This document shows positions 46,048-54,664 of a stretch of DNA of 64,000 bases, piece by piece (position 1 is the stretch's first letter; every line of letters starts with the position of its first letter). The notes beneath the pieces were generated by a model. It had not been told where the DNA came from. It saw only the letters and a list, made by a program, of their open reading frames with translations, and ran no database searches. The position numbers were made by a program, and so were the translations under genes. The stretch comes from Bradyrhizobium sp. CCBAU 051011 (GTDB lineage Bacteria; Pseudomonadota; Alphaproteobacteria; Rhizobiales; Xanthobacteraceae): NCBI RefSeq assembly GCF_009930815.1, contig NZ_CP022222.1:5870501-5934500 (forward strand), given 5' to 3'.

Positions 46048-47943
46048 TTACTCTGCGGCGTCGGGATGCGTGCGTTGCTCCAGTGTGAGACGTTCGCTCC
46101 GCCACAGCCAGACGGCGAGCGAGCCGGATCTGCCGCGAATCTGCGCCTCGACGGGACCGGCAAGGCTACCTGTCTTCAGCCGCGCGCCGGTGCCTTCGGC
46201 CGCGACGCGCAGCGTGTCGCTGAGTGCCAGCCGGACGTCATGGCGGGCCGCCACTTCCATCAGACGGCTCGCCACGTTCACGGTGTCGCCGGTCGCGGTG
46301 ATGTGCTGATGGTTTCGGCCGCCGAGGCGGGAGGCGACGATCGGGCCGAAATGCGCGCCGAGCTTGAAGCCGATCCGATGCGCGATTGCCGGCGGCAGCG
46401 CCTCGATCCAGCGGTCGGTCTTGACGCAGAGCGCGATCGAACATTGCGCCGCGCGCACAGCGTCATCCGGCTTAGCCTCCGGCAGGCCGAACAGGATCAT
46501 GGCGCCATCGCCGAGGAAGCTCGTGATCATGCCGCCGCAGCGAGTAGCTTCCTTGTCGACCAGCGCATGAAACTCCTTCAGCAATCCCCTCGTCACGTCC
46601 GGATCGAGGGTTTCGCTGAGCGAGGTAAATCCCGAGAGATCGACGAACACGACGGCGGCGTCCTGCCTGACCGGCGCCAGCAGGAAGTCGGGATCGCGCC
46701 TCAGCCATTGCTGCAGGCCCGGCGTGTGGAATTGTTCGAGGAGTCTGTTTTGCGCGGCGAGGCGCTGGGCGCTGCGCCGGCCCGACCATAGCTGGACGGC
46801 GCCGAACAGCATCAGCGGCGGCGCTGCCGCGGCGATGCTCGTCGCTGCGTCGAGCCATATGCCGTGCGCGAAAGCAACCGCGTTGGCTGCCGCCCATGCC
46901 AGCACCATCGCGCTGACCGCTACCAGGCCGATTGCGTTTCGTCGCCAGGCCAGGAGACCTATCAGCAGCATCGGCAGCAGCACCGTCGTGACGGCTTCGG
47001 CGATGCGAACCGTCCGGTCGCGCACGACGCCGTCTCCTGCGACCAGATGGGTGATCGCAGTGGAAATGATTTCCACGCCCGGCATCAGGGAATCGAACGG
47101 CGTCGGAAAGAAGTCGCCGGCACCGGTTGCGGTCGCGCCGATGACGACGATCCGGCCCCGGATGGCTTCCTTGTCGATCTGGCCGTCAATCACATTGGCG
47201 GCGCTGACGGTGCGGATGGTGTGGCGCGGACCGTAATAGGAGATCGGCAGCGCATAGCCGGAAGCAGTCGCGATCGGCCGGTCGCCGAATGTGAGGCGGT
47301 CGGGCTCGATCGTCAGGTTCTGGCCGATCGCGATGGAGGCGACACGAAGCGGAAACGACAATTCGATCTTGTCGCGCGTCCGGAACAGCATCGGGACCGA
47401 CAGTGGCGTGCCGGTTTGGCCCGTCGCCACGTTGGCGATGCCGACTTCCGCACGCTCGGCAAATGTCGGGAGCGGCAACAGGAAGCGGTCCGCCATCGGC
47501 AGGCTAGCCAGAGGCCCATCGCTCTGCGTTGAGGGCTGAACGATGTTCGAAAATACCGCAGCCGCCGCCAGCACGGTCGGACGCGCCGCGAGCGATTGCG
47601 CGAGCGCCGCATCGCCATCGGCGGGACCTTTGTCGAGCAACAGGAGATCGACGGCAATGACCTTCGGCTCCAGCCGCCCGATCGCCTCGACGATCTTGGC
47701 CAGCTCCGTGCGGGGCAGGGGATAGGTGCCGCCGAGCTTGACGATGGTGTCGTCGATCGCAACGATCGTGACGAGATCCGGCGGCACCTTTACCCCGCGC
47801 AGCAGCGTGCGTACATCGCTCAACGCCGACTCCAGCCGGTCGAGAAACCGCAGATGGCCGCTGGAATGGCCGAGCCAAATCGCGCCTGCCCATAATCCCG
47901 TGCAGAGCAACGCAACCAGAATATGAAGACGTCGATGGCTCAT
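46048..47943 (-). CDS. CHASE2-domain adenylate/guanylate cyclase
   Basis: A 631-residue sensor cyclase. One N-terminal helix, an extracellular CHASE2 domain (about 35-320; LVTIVAIDDTIVKLGGTYPLPR, AIRGRIVVIGATATGAGDFF), three helices (about 325-400), then a class III cyclase domain with AVVFVDLSGFTSLSE, FLGDGAMILFGLP and TGDTVNVASRLMEVA. It lies 11 nt downstream of a FecR-domain gene on the same strand, a common pairing with CHASE2 cyclases. Confidence 0.92.
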   Translation of the reverse strand: MSHRRLHILVALLCTGLWAGAIWLGHSSGHLRFLDRLESALSDVRTLLRGVKVPPDLVTIVAIDDTIVKLGGTYPLPRTELAKIVEAIGRLEPKVIAVDLLLLDKGPADGDAALAQSLAARPTVLAAAAVFSNIVQPSTQSDGPLASLPMADRFLLPLPTFAERAEVGIANVATGQTGTPLSVPMLFRTRDKIELSFPLRVASIAIGQNLTIEPDRLTFGDRPIATASGYALPISYYGPRHTIRTVSAANVIDGQIDKEAIRGRIVVIGATATGAGDFFPTPFDSLMPGVEIISTAITHLVAGDGVVRDRTVRIAEAVTTVLLPMLLIGLLAWRRNAIGLVAVSAMVLAWAAANAVAFAHGIWLDAATSIAAAAPPLMLFGAVQLWSGRRSAQRLAAQNRLLEQFHTPGLQQWLRRDPDFLLAPVRQDAAVVFVDLSGFTSLSETLDPDVTRGLLKEFHALVDKEATRCGGMITSFLGDGAMILFGLPEAKPDDAVRAAQCSIALCVKTDRWIEALPPAIAHRIGFKLGAHFGPIVASRLGGRNHQHITATGDTVNVASRLMEVAARHDVRLALSDTLRVAAEGTGARLKTGSLAGPVEAQIRGRSGSLAVWLWRSERLTLEQRTHPDAAE

Positions 47944-47954
47944 CGGCTCGGCTT

Positions 47955-48476
47955 CTATTGACCCAATCTCGACATCAGTGCCGCGACACGTGCGGGCGCC
48001 CAGCGCTTGACGGTCAGTTCGCCCGATGTCTCGACGTCCACGCCCTCACCGGACCCGAGCACAACACTGCCGCGACCGGCGGATCGCGCCACGCTGACGC
48101 GGCCGTTGACGACGAACACCGATGTCTTCGCACCTTCGGCGTCCACCGCCCATCTGGTGCCGCGCACCGCGGCAATCGCCTGCGGCGTCACCACGTTGAA
48201 CCGCGTGCGGCCCGCCTTCTTCGGCACCTCGAGCAGCAGCGCCTTGTTGCTCAGCTCGACGGAATCGACATGGCCGTCGCGGTTGCGATCCCTGAGCTCG
48301 AACTTGGCACCGCTCTCGGCCACGATGGTGATTCCAGCCTCGCAACGGAGCGTCTGCGTGCCCTGGGACGTCGGTGCGGACGAGCAACCGGATTGCTGCG
48401 CCGGCTGCGCCGCCGCAGGGCCGGCGAACAGCAGGATGCTTGCGGCGATCGATCCGACGCGTGCCAGCATTGTCAT
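47955..48476 (-). CDS. Secreted FecR-domain protein
   Basis: A 173-residue periplasmic protein with a signal peptide ending near AAAQP. The body is a FecR domain (KFELRDRNRDGHVDSVELSN has an EF-hand-like Asp pattern; then TPQAIAAVRGTRWAVDAEGAKTSVFVVNG). GGGGAAGG precedes the ATG at 48476. It is directly upstream of the CHASE2 cyclase and may be part of the same signalling unit. Confidence 0.87.
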   Translation of the reverse strand: MTMLARVGSIAASILLFAGPAAAQPAQQSGCSSAPTSQGTQTLRCEAGITIVAESGAKFELRDRNRDGHVDSVELSNKALLLEVPKKAGRTRFNVVTPQAIAAVRGTRWAVDAEGAKTSVFVVNGRVSVARSAGRGSVVLGSGEGVDVETSGELTVKRWAPARVAALMSRLGQ

Positions 48477-48514
48477 GGCAACCTTCCCCTTCGGGGTATT
48501 CTTGCGCATATAGC

Positions 48515-48548
48515 GGGCTGGGTGATACGGTGCCGTATCACCCAGCCC
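48515..48548. promoter_or_regulatory. 34-bp near-perfect palindrome upstream of the FecR-CHASE2 operon
   Basis: Arms GGGCTGGGTGATACGG and CCGTATCACCCAGCCC are exact inverted repeats around TG, 38 nt before the fecR-like ATG. It could be an operator, a leader hairpin or a repeat copy. Confidence 0.7.
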
Positions 48549-48758
48549 ACACGCGAGTGCAAAGCCAATGACCGGCGATAATATGTCTGCGTTCGGCAGC
48601 TAAGGTTCGCAGAATAATGCGATCCGAAGAAACATCGCAAAATCGGCTCGAAATCAGCCCGAAACCGGGTGGTTTGGCACCGATTTTTTGCTCGCCGATG
48701 TCGGCCCAATGGAAGGCCAGACGTCTTGTAGGCGTTCATTCCAACCCGAGGTGCTGCC

Positions 48759-49454
48759 ATGTCTGGTTCCGCCCTTAAATCTGCCGCCGAACTCGCACGC
48801 GGAAATGGCGCGCGCTTTCCCAACGAGAGCACCGAATATCGTCGCGCCCGCGAACAATTGCTGGCGGAGGAGATCGAACTGCGCCGTCACATCGAGCGCG
48901 TCGCCGAGATGCGTCGCGCGCTGCCGCCGGGCGGCGCCGTGACGAAGAACTATGCGTTCGAAGGCGAGGGCGGCAAGGCGACCTTGTCCGATCTGTTCGG
49001 CAACAAGCAGACGCTCGTGATCTACAGCTACATGTTTGGCCCGCAGCGCGAGCAGCCGTGTCCGATGTGCACCTCCTTCATGAGTACCTGGGAAGCCAAG
49101 CTGCCCGATGTCGAGCAGCGCATCTCATTCGTGTTCGTTGCGCGCTCGTCGATCGCGCGATTGATCGAAGCGAAGAGGGCGCGCGGCTGGACGCGACACC
49201 GGATCTATTCGGATGCGTCGGGCGATTACACGCGCGATTATGTCAGCGCCGCGGATGCGGATGCACCCGGCTACAACGTGTTCACACGTCGGGACGGCAG
49301 CATTCGTCATTTCTGGTCCAGCGAAATGGGACCATCGACCGCTGACCGCGGACAGGACCCGCGCGGCGCGCCTGATATCGATCCGCTGTGGACCATTCTG
49401 GACACGACGCCGGAAGGGCGCGGCAAGGACTGGTATCCGCGACTGATCTATTAG
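48759..49454 (+). CDS. DUF899 thioredoxin-like protein
   Basis: A 231-residue DUF899 protein. Marks are YRRAREQLLAEEIELRRHIE, the thioredoxin-like strand TLVIYSYMFGP followed by the CPMC pair, and C-terminal DTTPEGRGKDWYPRL. GAGGTG precedes the ATG. Function unknown; a thiol reaction is plausible from the CxxC. Confidence 0.9.
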   Translation: MSGSALKSAAELARGNGARFPNESTEYRRAREQLLAEEIELRRHIERVAEMRRALPPGGAVTKNYAFEGEGGKATLSDLFGNKQTLVIYSYMFGPQREQPCPMCTSFMSTWEAKLPDVEQRISFVFVARSSIARLIEAKRARGWTRHRIYSDASGDYTRDYVSAADADAPGYNVFTRRDGSIRHFWSSEMGPSTADRGQDPRGAPDIDPLWTILDTTPEGRGKDWYPRLIY

Positions 49455-49861
49455 CACCCGCGACGCGCGGACGTTGTGAGTGCTATTTACAAACCTGGAA
49501 ATTGATGTATGTGATCGCGCGCTTCCGCGATCCATGGAAACACGATGCTTCGTATAGACACCAACCCGTCAAATTATGCAGGCCAGCCGGTCGTCCGGCG
49601 CGGTCGTGCTTTGGCGTGCGTCCTTGGCGTGTATTCGATTTCTGAGTCGTACACCCAAGCAAGACTAACAGCGTAACGCGGCAGCGGGTCTTCCTCTGCC
49701 GTCGAGGCAGGGAATGATCCGCGGTAAGCCATTCGTGGCAAGCTCGAGCTTGTAATTCCTCCCTGCCTGCAAACCCAACTGTCCCATGTCGCGACTGACA
49801 TGGGACACTCCGGGGTCCGGAACGGACGTCGGCGTAAAGTATTGCAGTGAAGGAGTGTGAG
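49455..49861. other. Gene-free stretch upstream of rtcB copy 1
   Basis: About 400 nt without a gene. Its second half, 49705-49807, is dense in inverted repeats listed separately. Confidence 0.55.
49705..49807. promoter_or_regulatory. Cluster of inverted repeats preceding rtcB copy 1
   Basis: AGGCAGGGA (49705-49713) pairs with TCCCTGCCT (49760-49768), enclosing the perfect palindrome CAAGCTCGAGCTTG (49739-49752). Next, TGTCCCATGTC (49780-49790) pairs with GACATGGGACA (49797-49807), 54 nt before the rtcB start. It may be an operator and/or a structured leader. Confidence 0.65.
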
Positions 49862-51202
49862 ATGCGATCCGATCCCTACCAGGAGCGCGCCCGAGCTCTG
49901 GCCGTCGAGGCCGGGCTCGACCCCGATGCCAAGATCGATCGGCCCGGCCAGCGGCCCATGCCGACGTGGTGCCTGTTCCGCGATGCCGCGCGCAAGGAAA
50001 AGCTTGCGCGGGATGCGGAGGCCGTTGCTTCCGATATCGCGCTCAGGCCGCAAGCCGCGCAATACCAGAACAGCCCGCTCAAGATCTTCGGCAAGCATGA
50101 CGATGCCACGATCGCGCAGATGCGCAATTGCATGTCGGTCGGCAACGCGGTCGCCGGCGTGATTTGCGCGGACGGCCATCTCGGTTATGCGCAGCCGGTC
50201 GGCGGCGTGATCGCCTATGAGAAGCAGATCAGCATCTCCGGCGTCGGCTTCGACATCGGCTGCGGCAACATGGCCGTGCGCCTCGATACGCCGTTCAGCC
50301 AGATCGAGAGCAATGTCGGCACGATCATCAAGGACGTGCACAATGTGATCTCGTTCGGTGTCGGACGCACCAACGACGAGCGCGTCGAGCATGAGCTGTT
50401 CGACGACGCCGACGCGTGGCGGGAATCCGACATGGGTGCTTACCGGCAGAAGGCGGTGTCGCAGCTCGGCACCGTCGGATCTGGCAATCACTATGTCGAC
50501 CTGTTGCGCGACGAGGAGGGCTTTGTCTGGATCGGCGTGCACTTCGGCAGCCGCGGCCTCGGGCACACCAGCGCGACCCGCTACCTCAAGGCCGCGGGTG
50601 GCAAGGACGGCATGAACGTGCCGCCCGCCGTGATCGACGAGGACAGCGAGATCGGACGGCGCTACATTGCGGCGATGCAGCTCGCCGGGCGCTACTCCTA
50701 TGCCGGCCGTGAATGGGTGGTCGAGCGCGTGCGCAGGATCATCGGCGGCGAGGTCACCGACATGGTTCACAACCACCACAACTACGCGTGGCGGGAGAAC
50801 CATGGCGGCAAGGATCTGTGGGTGGTGCGTAAGGGCGCTACGCCTGCATTTCCCGGCCAGCGTGGCTTCATCGGCGGATCAATGGGGGACGATGCTGTCA
50901 TCGTCGAGGGCGTCGACAGCGAGGAGGCGAAGGCTTCGCTCTATTCGACGGTGCACGGCGCAGGCCGTCTGTTCGGCCGCAAGGAGGCCAAGCGGCGATT
51001 CACGCGCACCGAGATGGACGGCTGGCTGCAATCGCGTGGCGTGACGCTGATCGGCGCGGACCTCGACGAAAGCCCGATGGCCTACCGCCGGCTGCCGGAG
51101 GTGATCGCCGAACATTCCGGCTCGGTCAGGGTGCAGCACACGCTGCGTCCGTTCGCCGTGGCGATGGCCGGCGAGAACGAGTTCGACCCGTTCAAGGATT
51201 AA
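49862..51202 (+). CDS. rtcB: RtcB-family RNA ligase, copy 1
   Basis: RtcB joins RNA 2-prime,3-prime-cyclic-phosphate (or 3-prime-phosphate) ends to 5-prime-OH ends using GTP and manganese. This 446-residue copy has the metal ligands in FDIGCGN (Asp131, Cys134), GSGNH (His210), VHFGSRG (His227) and VHNHHNYAW, and the guanylated His365 in VHGAGR. AAGGAG precedes the ATG at 49862. Upstream lie inverted repeats; the slipin and a second RtcB follow 2.2 kb on. No archease or sigma-54 regulator RtcR is in the window. Confidence 0.92.
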   Translation: MRSDPYQERARALAVEAGLDPDAKIDRPGQRPMPTWCLFRDAARKEKLARDAEAVASDIALRPQAAQYQNSPLKIFGKHDDATIAQMRNCMSVGNAVAGVICADGHLGYAQPVGGVIAYEKQISISGVGFDIGCGNMAVRLDTPFSQIESNVGTIIKDVHNVISFGVGRTNDERVEHELFDDADAWRESDMGAYRQKAVSQLGTVGSGNHYVDLLRDEEGFVWIGVHFGSRGLGHTSATRYLKAAGGKDGMNVPPAVIDEDSEIGRRYIAAMQLAGRYSYAGREWVVERVRRIIGGEVTDMVHNHHNYAWRENHGGKDLWVVRKGATPAFPGQRGFIGGSMGDDAVIVEGVDSEEAKASLYSTVHGAGRLFGRKEAKRRFTRTEMDGWLQSRGVTLIGADLDESPMAYRRLPEVIAEHSGSVRVQHTLRPFAVAMAGENEFDPFKD

Positions 51203-51224
51203 TGCCTCAACTTGGCCCGATATG

Positions 51225-51256
51225 GGACATCCGGTGGGCAGAAACGCCGGATGTCC
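51225..51256 (+). terminator. Hairpin after rtcB copy 1
   Basis: GGACATCCGG (51225-51234) pairs with CCGGATGTCC (51247-51256), 23 nt after the stop, without a T-run. Confidence 0.5.
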
Positions 51257-51472
51257 ATGATTGTGGCGGAATCCCCGCATCATTCCGGAGGCTATTTCCC
51301 CAATAGTTCCATGCATTTGCGGATTGCCTTAGATCTGCCCGGGTTTAATCCGGATTTAACTAAAAGTCGCCTTAATGACGCTCTGTGCCTCTGCGAGATG
51401 CTGCCGGGGACCTATCCGGACGCGGCATCAAACGGGGGACTTGGTGGAAGTGTTGTTCTGGGCGTTGTGTGA

Positions 51473-52615
51473 ATGAGTAAGCGTAAGCGTGCGTTCGGTC
51501 CTGCGGCCCGTAGCCGCAGGAAATCCTCCCGCAAAGGCATTTCCCAATATTTTCTCGGCGGTGTCGCGGTCGCAGGCCTCGTGCTGGGCTGCGCTTGGAC
51601 CGTTTACACCAATGTGATCGGCGCCAGCGTCTATCCATCCGTGAACAGCGCCGCCTTCGAGGCGCCCGCCGTCAACAATTCGACCACGATCGCCGCCCGC
51701 CCGGTGCAGCCCGCCTTCAACGAAATCTTCGCATCGCTCGAGCAGCGCCCGCTGGTGATGCCTGCGCCGGAGAACGTCGCGTCGTCGCTGATGTTCAGCG
51801 AAAGATTCGCGGCCGCGGCGGCGCAGGGCGCGCCTTCGAGAGCTGGCGAGGCCAGGCCCGTCGAAACAACGAAACTGGCGGAGGCTTCGCCGCCGGCTGA
51901 ATCGCCGAAGGCCGTTGAGACGCCCAAGCGCGCGGAAACGCCGAAGCCAAAGGTTGCGGCCCCGGCGACCCAGCTTGCGCTCAATGTCCCGGCCCCGGCG
52001 CCGCAGGAGCCCGCGAAAGCATCCGGCAACTCCATCCGCGACATGGCGCAGCGTGCCAAGGCGGCTGTCATGTCGATCGGCGCGACGGACAGGTCGAACA
52101 TGGTCGAGAAGCTGTGGGGCAAGCAGCCGTCGAACTCGCTATTGGCCTATGCTTCCGCCGACGCCAACGTCACCGGCAGCATCATCGATACGCGAAGCCA
52201 GAATCCGATGCTCGGTGGTTCGCCGCCCTATGATCGTCAGACCGCGGTCTACGATATCGCCGCCAAGACCGTGTATCTGCCCGATGGCACCAGGCTTGAG
52301 GCACATTCCGGCCTCGGCTCCAAGATGGACGACGTTCGCTACTCGCATGTGCGCATGCAGGGCGTGACGCCACCGCACATCTACGAACTGAAGCCGCGCG
52401 AAGCGCTGTTTCACGGCGTGCCAGCGCTGCGGCTGACGCCGATCGGTGGTCAGGACAAGATCTTCAACCGCGATGGATTGCTCGCCCACAGCTACATGCT
52501 CGGGCCGAGCGGACAATCCAACGGCTGCGTCTCGTTCAAGGATTACTACGCCTTCCTCGATGCCTACAAGAATAAGGGCATCCGCCGTCTCGCGGTGCTG
52601 GCGAAGGTTCAGTAG
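51473..52615 (+). CDS. DUF2778 (Tlde1-like) L,D-transpeptidase-fold protein
   Basis: A 380-residue protein. A basic N-terminus and one helix (about 27-50) anchor it; residues 60-240 are a low-complexity Ala/Pro/Glu-rich linker. The C-terminal DUF2778/Tlde1 domain ends with AHSYMLGPSGQSNGCVSF, where His and Cys match the catalytic pair of L,D-transpeptidase-like enzymes acting on peptidoglycan. The ATG lacks a good ribosome binding site. It lies between rtcB copy 1 and the tRNA-like pair; a link to RNA repair is not evident. Confidence 0.85.
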   Translation: MSKRKRAFGPAARSRRKSSRKGISQYFLGGVAVAGLVLGCAWTVYTNVIGASVYPSVNSAAFEAPAVNNSTTIAARPVQPAFNEIFASLEQRPLVMPAPENVASSLMFSERFAAAAAQGAPSRAGEARPVETTKLAEASPPAESPKAVETPKRAETPKPKVAAPATQLALNVPAPAPQEPAKASGNSIRDMAQRAKAAVMSIGATDRSNMVEKLWGKQPSNSLLAYASADANVTGSIIDTRSQNPMLGGSPPYDRQTAVYDIAAKTVYLPDGTRLEAHSGLGSKMDDVRYSHVRMQGVTPPHIYELKPREALFHGVPALRLTPIGGQDKIFNRDGLLAHSYMLGPSGQSNGCVSFKDYYAFLDAYKNKGIRRLAVLAKVQ

Positions 52616-52671
52616 GGCCGTAACCGCCTCGGAAGGTGGCGTACTTGGTACGCGGCCGCAAACTCTTTCCA

Positions 52672-52755
52672 CGTCATTGCGAGCGAAGCGAAGCAATCCA
52701 CCCCTCCGCACGGGGATAGATGGATTGGCCCGTCGCTTCGCTCCTCGCAATGACG
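52672..52755. repeat. Dispersed palindromic repeat, family C, copy 4
   Basis: CGTCATTGCGAGCGAAGCG...CGCTTCGCTCCTCGCAATGACG, lying just after the DUF2778 gene. Confidence 0.9.
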
Positions 52756-52952
52756 GCGGAGGGAGGTGCTGCGCGCTATGATCGCCCTGCTACAGTCGAC
52801 CTCGGCGACGAAAAATTCCTGCGTGGGGGCTTGCAATCCCTGGATGCTTGCTTTATTTCCGCGCTCCTTCGCTTTGGCCATGGGTTCGGGCTCGTTGTGA
52901 TCCCGACTGGCGCGGGCCGGTCTCCGGTTTCGTGTTCCGCCGAATGAAGACC

Positions 52953-53020
52953 GTGATTGTAGCTCATGGAGAGCATCGGGATAAAACCCGAAGGCATCGG
53001 TTCGATTCCGATCTGTCGCA
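52953..53020 (+). tRNA. Degenerate tRNA-like RNA 1
   Basis: The sequence folds as a cloverleaf. The acceptor GTGATTG pairs with CTGTCGC (four Watson-Crick, two wobble pairs, one mismatch). TA is followed by D-stem GCTC/GAGC with a short ATGGA loop. The anticodon stem TCGGG/CCCGA has a six-base ATAAAA loop, and the T-stem ATCGG/CCGAT a canonical TTCGATT loop. No CCA is encoded. The small anticodon loop makes normal decoding unlikely. It ends three bases before a second tRNA-like unit, upstream of the slipin-rtcB pair. Confidence 0.6.
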
Positions 53021-53023
53021 CAA

Positions 53024-53097
53024 CAAAGGATAGCTCAGTTTGGTAGAGCAGATGACTATGAATCATCCTGTCGCGGGTTCGAATCCTGCTCCAGCGC
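53024..53097 (+). tRNA. Degenerate tRNA-like RNA 2
   Basis: TA then D-stem GCTC/GAGC with loop AGTTTGGTA, anticodon stem GATGA/TCATC with loop CTATGAA, variable CTGTC, and T-stem GCGGG/CCTGC with the canonical loop TTCGAAT. The acceptor CAAAGGA/TCCAGCG pairs at only four of seven positions. The anticodon would be ATG (His CAU), unusual in bacteria. No CCA is encoded. The elbow arms are well kept and the acceptor is not, which argues against a standard translating tRNA. Confidence 0.65.
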
Positions 53098-53432
53098 TCC
53101 GTTTCAGCCTAAAAAGCTGATACCTCTGAAGGGGACCGGACGCGCGCTTCAGTCGCGGTCCGGCCGTCTTGCCGAAAGGCTTTTCGTCCGAACTCAGACA
53201 CTGTGAGACCGGCTTTGCGCCGCGGTGGATACCGCTTGCGCTGATGCCGGGTGGCTACGTGCGAACGCTCGACTTGCGTCGAGCGATCGCACGCGTGCGC
53301 CCGTCGTCGCGCAGGCTCAAACCCGGCCCGCCGATTTTTCAGGAAGCGTCGTCCGCGTCCTCACGTCCTTTGCAAAACGAAACCCGCTTTCCGACCCCGC
53401 GAGGGCCGGAGGGCAAACCATGGAGGCGTGCC
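53098..53432. other. Stretch between the tRNA-like pair and the slipin gene
   Basis: About 335 nt with no convincing gene; a frame continuous with the slipin exists but lacks family resemblance. A hairpin CCGGAC/GTCCGG with an inner GCG/CGC lies near 53137-53162 and could end or process the tRNA-like transcript. Confidence 0.45.
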
Positions 53433-54584
53433 ATGACCTGGCATTTGCTGATGAAGACGCTGACGGTGAAGGATGGCGAGCGCGCCTTGCTGACGCGCAA
53501 CGGCAGGCTCGAGCGCGTGCTCGAACCCGGTCGTCACCGGCTGATCGATCTGCGGCGTCAGTTGATGGCGGAGATCTTCAACGTCGTTCGCACCGAATTT
53601 CCCGCGGAGCGCTACGCGGTGCTGAAGGCCGCGCGGCCTGATCTCGCGGCGGAATTGTTCGAGGCGGTGGAGACGAAGGCGAACGAGATCGCCATCGTCA
53701 GCCTCGACGGCCGTCCCGTGCACCTGATGACGCCCTGGCAGGCGCGCGTCTACTGGAAGGTCGCAACCTCAATCGATGTCGAGCGCATCGATGTGGCCAG
53801 CGATCCCCGCGTGACCGCGCGTCACCTGGCGATGATCGAGCGCAACCGTCCCACCATCGTGACGGAAGCGGTGGTCGAGAACCACGAGGCCGGTCTGCTC
53901 TACGTCGAGGGCCGGCTGGTGGAGCGGCTCGCGCCCGGCCGGCACGCGTTCTGGATCGCCGGCCGCAAGATCGAGGTGAAGCGCCTCGATCTGCGTCCCC
54001 AGGCGGTCGAGATCACCGCGCAGGAAATGCTGACGAAGGATCGCATCGCCCTGCGTGTGACCTTGACGGCATTCCGCCGGATCGTCGACCCCGAGCGCGT
54101 GGTCGCGGCCGTGCCCGACGTGGATGCGTGGCTGTACCGCCTGGTGCAGTTCGCGATCCGCGAGGCGGTGGCAGGCCGCACGCTCGACGAGGTGCTCTCG
54201 GCGAAGGCTGCGCTGGACGCGGAGCTGCGGGACTATGTCCGCGACCGTGTCGTGGACAGCGGTGTCGAGGTCACGGAGCTCGGTGTGAAGGATGTGATCC
54301 TGCCCGGCGAGATCCGTGAACTCGTCAACAAGGTCGTGGAGGCGGAGCGGGTCGCGAAGGCGAACCTGATCCGCCGGCAGGAAGAGACCGCGGCAACGCG
54401 CTCGCTCCTGAACACCGCCCGGTTGATGGAGGAGAACCCTCTGCTGCTGCGGCTCAAGGAGCTGGAGTCGCTGGAGCGGCTCGTTGAGAAGGTCGGCCGG
54501 ATCGACCTGCATGCAGGCGACGGGCAGGGCCTCGACGCGCTGCTGAGCAAGCTGGTCCGCATCAAGTCCACGGAGAACGCGTAA
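53433..54584 (+). CDS. Slipin-type SPFH/band-7 protein without membrane helix
   Basis: A 383-residue SPFH protein. GGAGG lies seven bases before the ATG at 53433. The band-7 domain spans about residues 105-295 (VENHEAGLLYVEGRLVERL, GRHAFWIAGRKIEVKRLDLR, VDSGVEVTELGVKDVILPGE), followed by a helical tail starting VNKVVEAERVAKANLIRRQE. A second, partial SPFH-like repeat is suggested in residues 5-40 (VKDGERALLTRNGRLERVLEPG). Unlike membrane slipins there is no N-terminal hydrophobic hairpin. It lies 80 nt before rtcB copy 2. SPFH proteins form large rings or scaffolds. Confidence 0.88.
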   Translation: MTWHLLMKTLTVKDGERALLTRNGRLERVLEPGRHRLIDLRRQLMAEIFNVVRTEFPAERYAVLKAARPDLAAELFEAVETKANEIAIVSLDGRPVHLMTPWQARVYWKVATSIDVERIDVASDPRVTARHLAMIERNRPTIVTEAVVENHEAGLLYVEGRLVERLAPGRHAFWIAGRKIEVKRLDLRPQAVEITAQEMLTKDRIALRVTLTAFRRIVDPERVVAAVPDVDAWLYRLVQFAIREAVAGRTLDEVLSAKAALDAELRDYVRDRVVDSGVEVTELGVKDVILPGEIRELVNKVVEAERVAKANLIRRQEETAATRSLLNTARLMEENPLLLRLKELESLERLVEKVGRIDLHAGDGQGLDALLSKLVRIKSTENA

Positions 54585-54588
54585 GAAG

Positions 54589-54613
54589 AAGGGTCGCCCA
54601 TGGGCGGCCCTTC
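54589..54613 (+). terminator. Hairpin between slipin and rtcB copy 2
   Basis: AAGGGTCGCCC and GGGCGGCCCTT form a stem with one mismatch, a few bases after the slipin stop. It may attenuate rather than end transcription. Confidence 0.5.
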
Positions 54614-54664
54614 ACTGAATGAACGGAATGCGACAAGGAACGATAAGTTCGTCGGGGCCAAAAC

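Noticed and set aside
49736..49755. A sigma-54 promoter upstream of rtcB copy 1
   Set aside because: TGGCA is present but the GG-GC spacing is 9, not 10, and the sequence is better explained as a palindrome; no RtcR gene is present.
49780..49807. Terminal inverted repeat of an insertion sequence at TGTCCCATGTC/GACATGGGACA
   Set aside because: The arms are six bases apart and no transposase fragment lies nearby, so an operator or hairpin is more likely, although a relic cannot be excluded.
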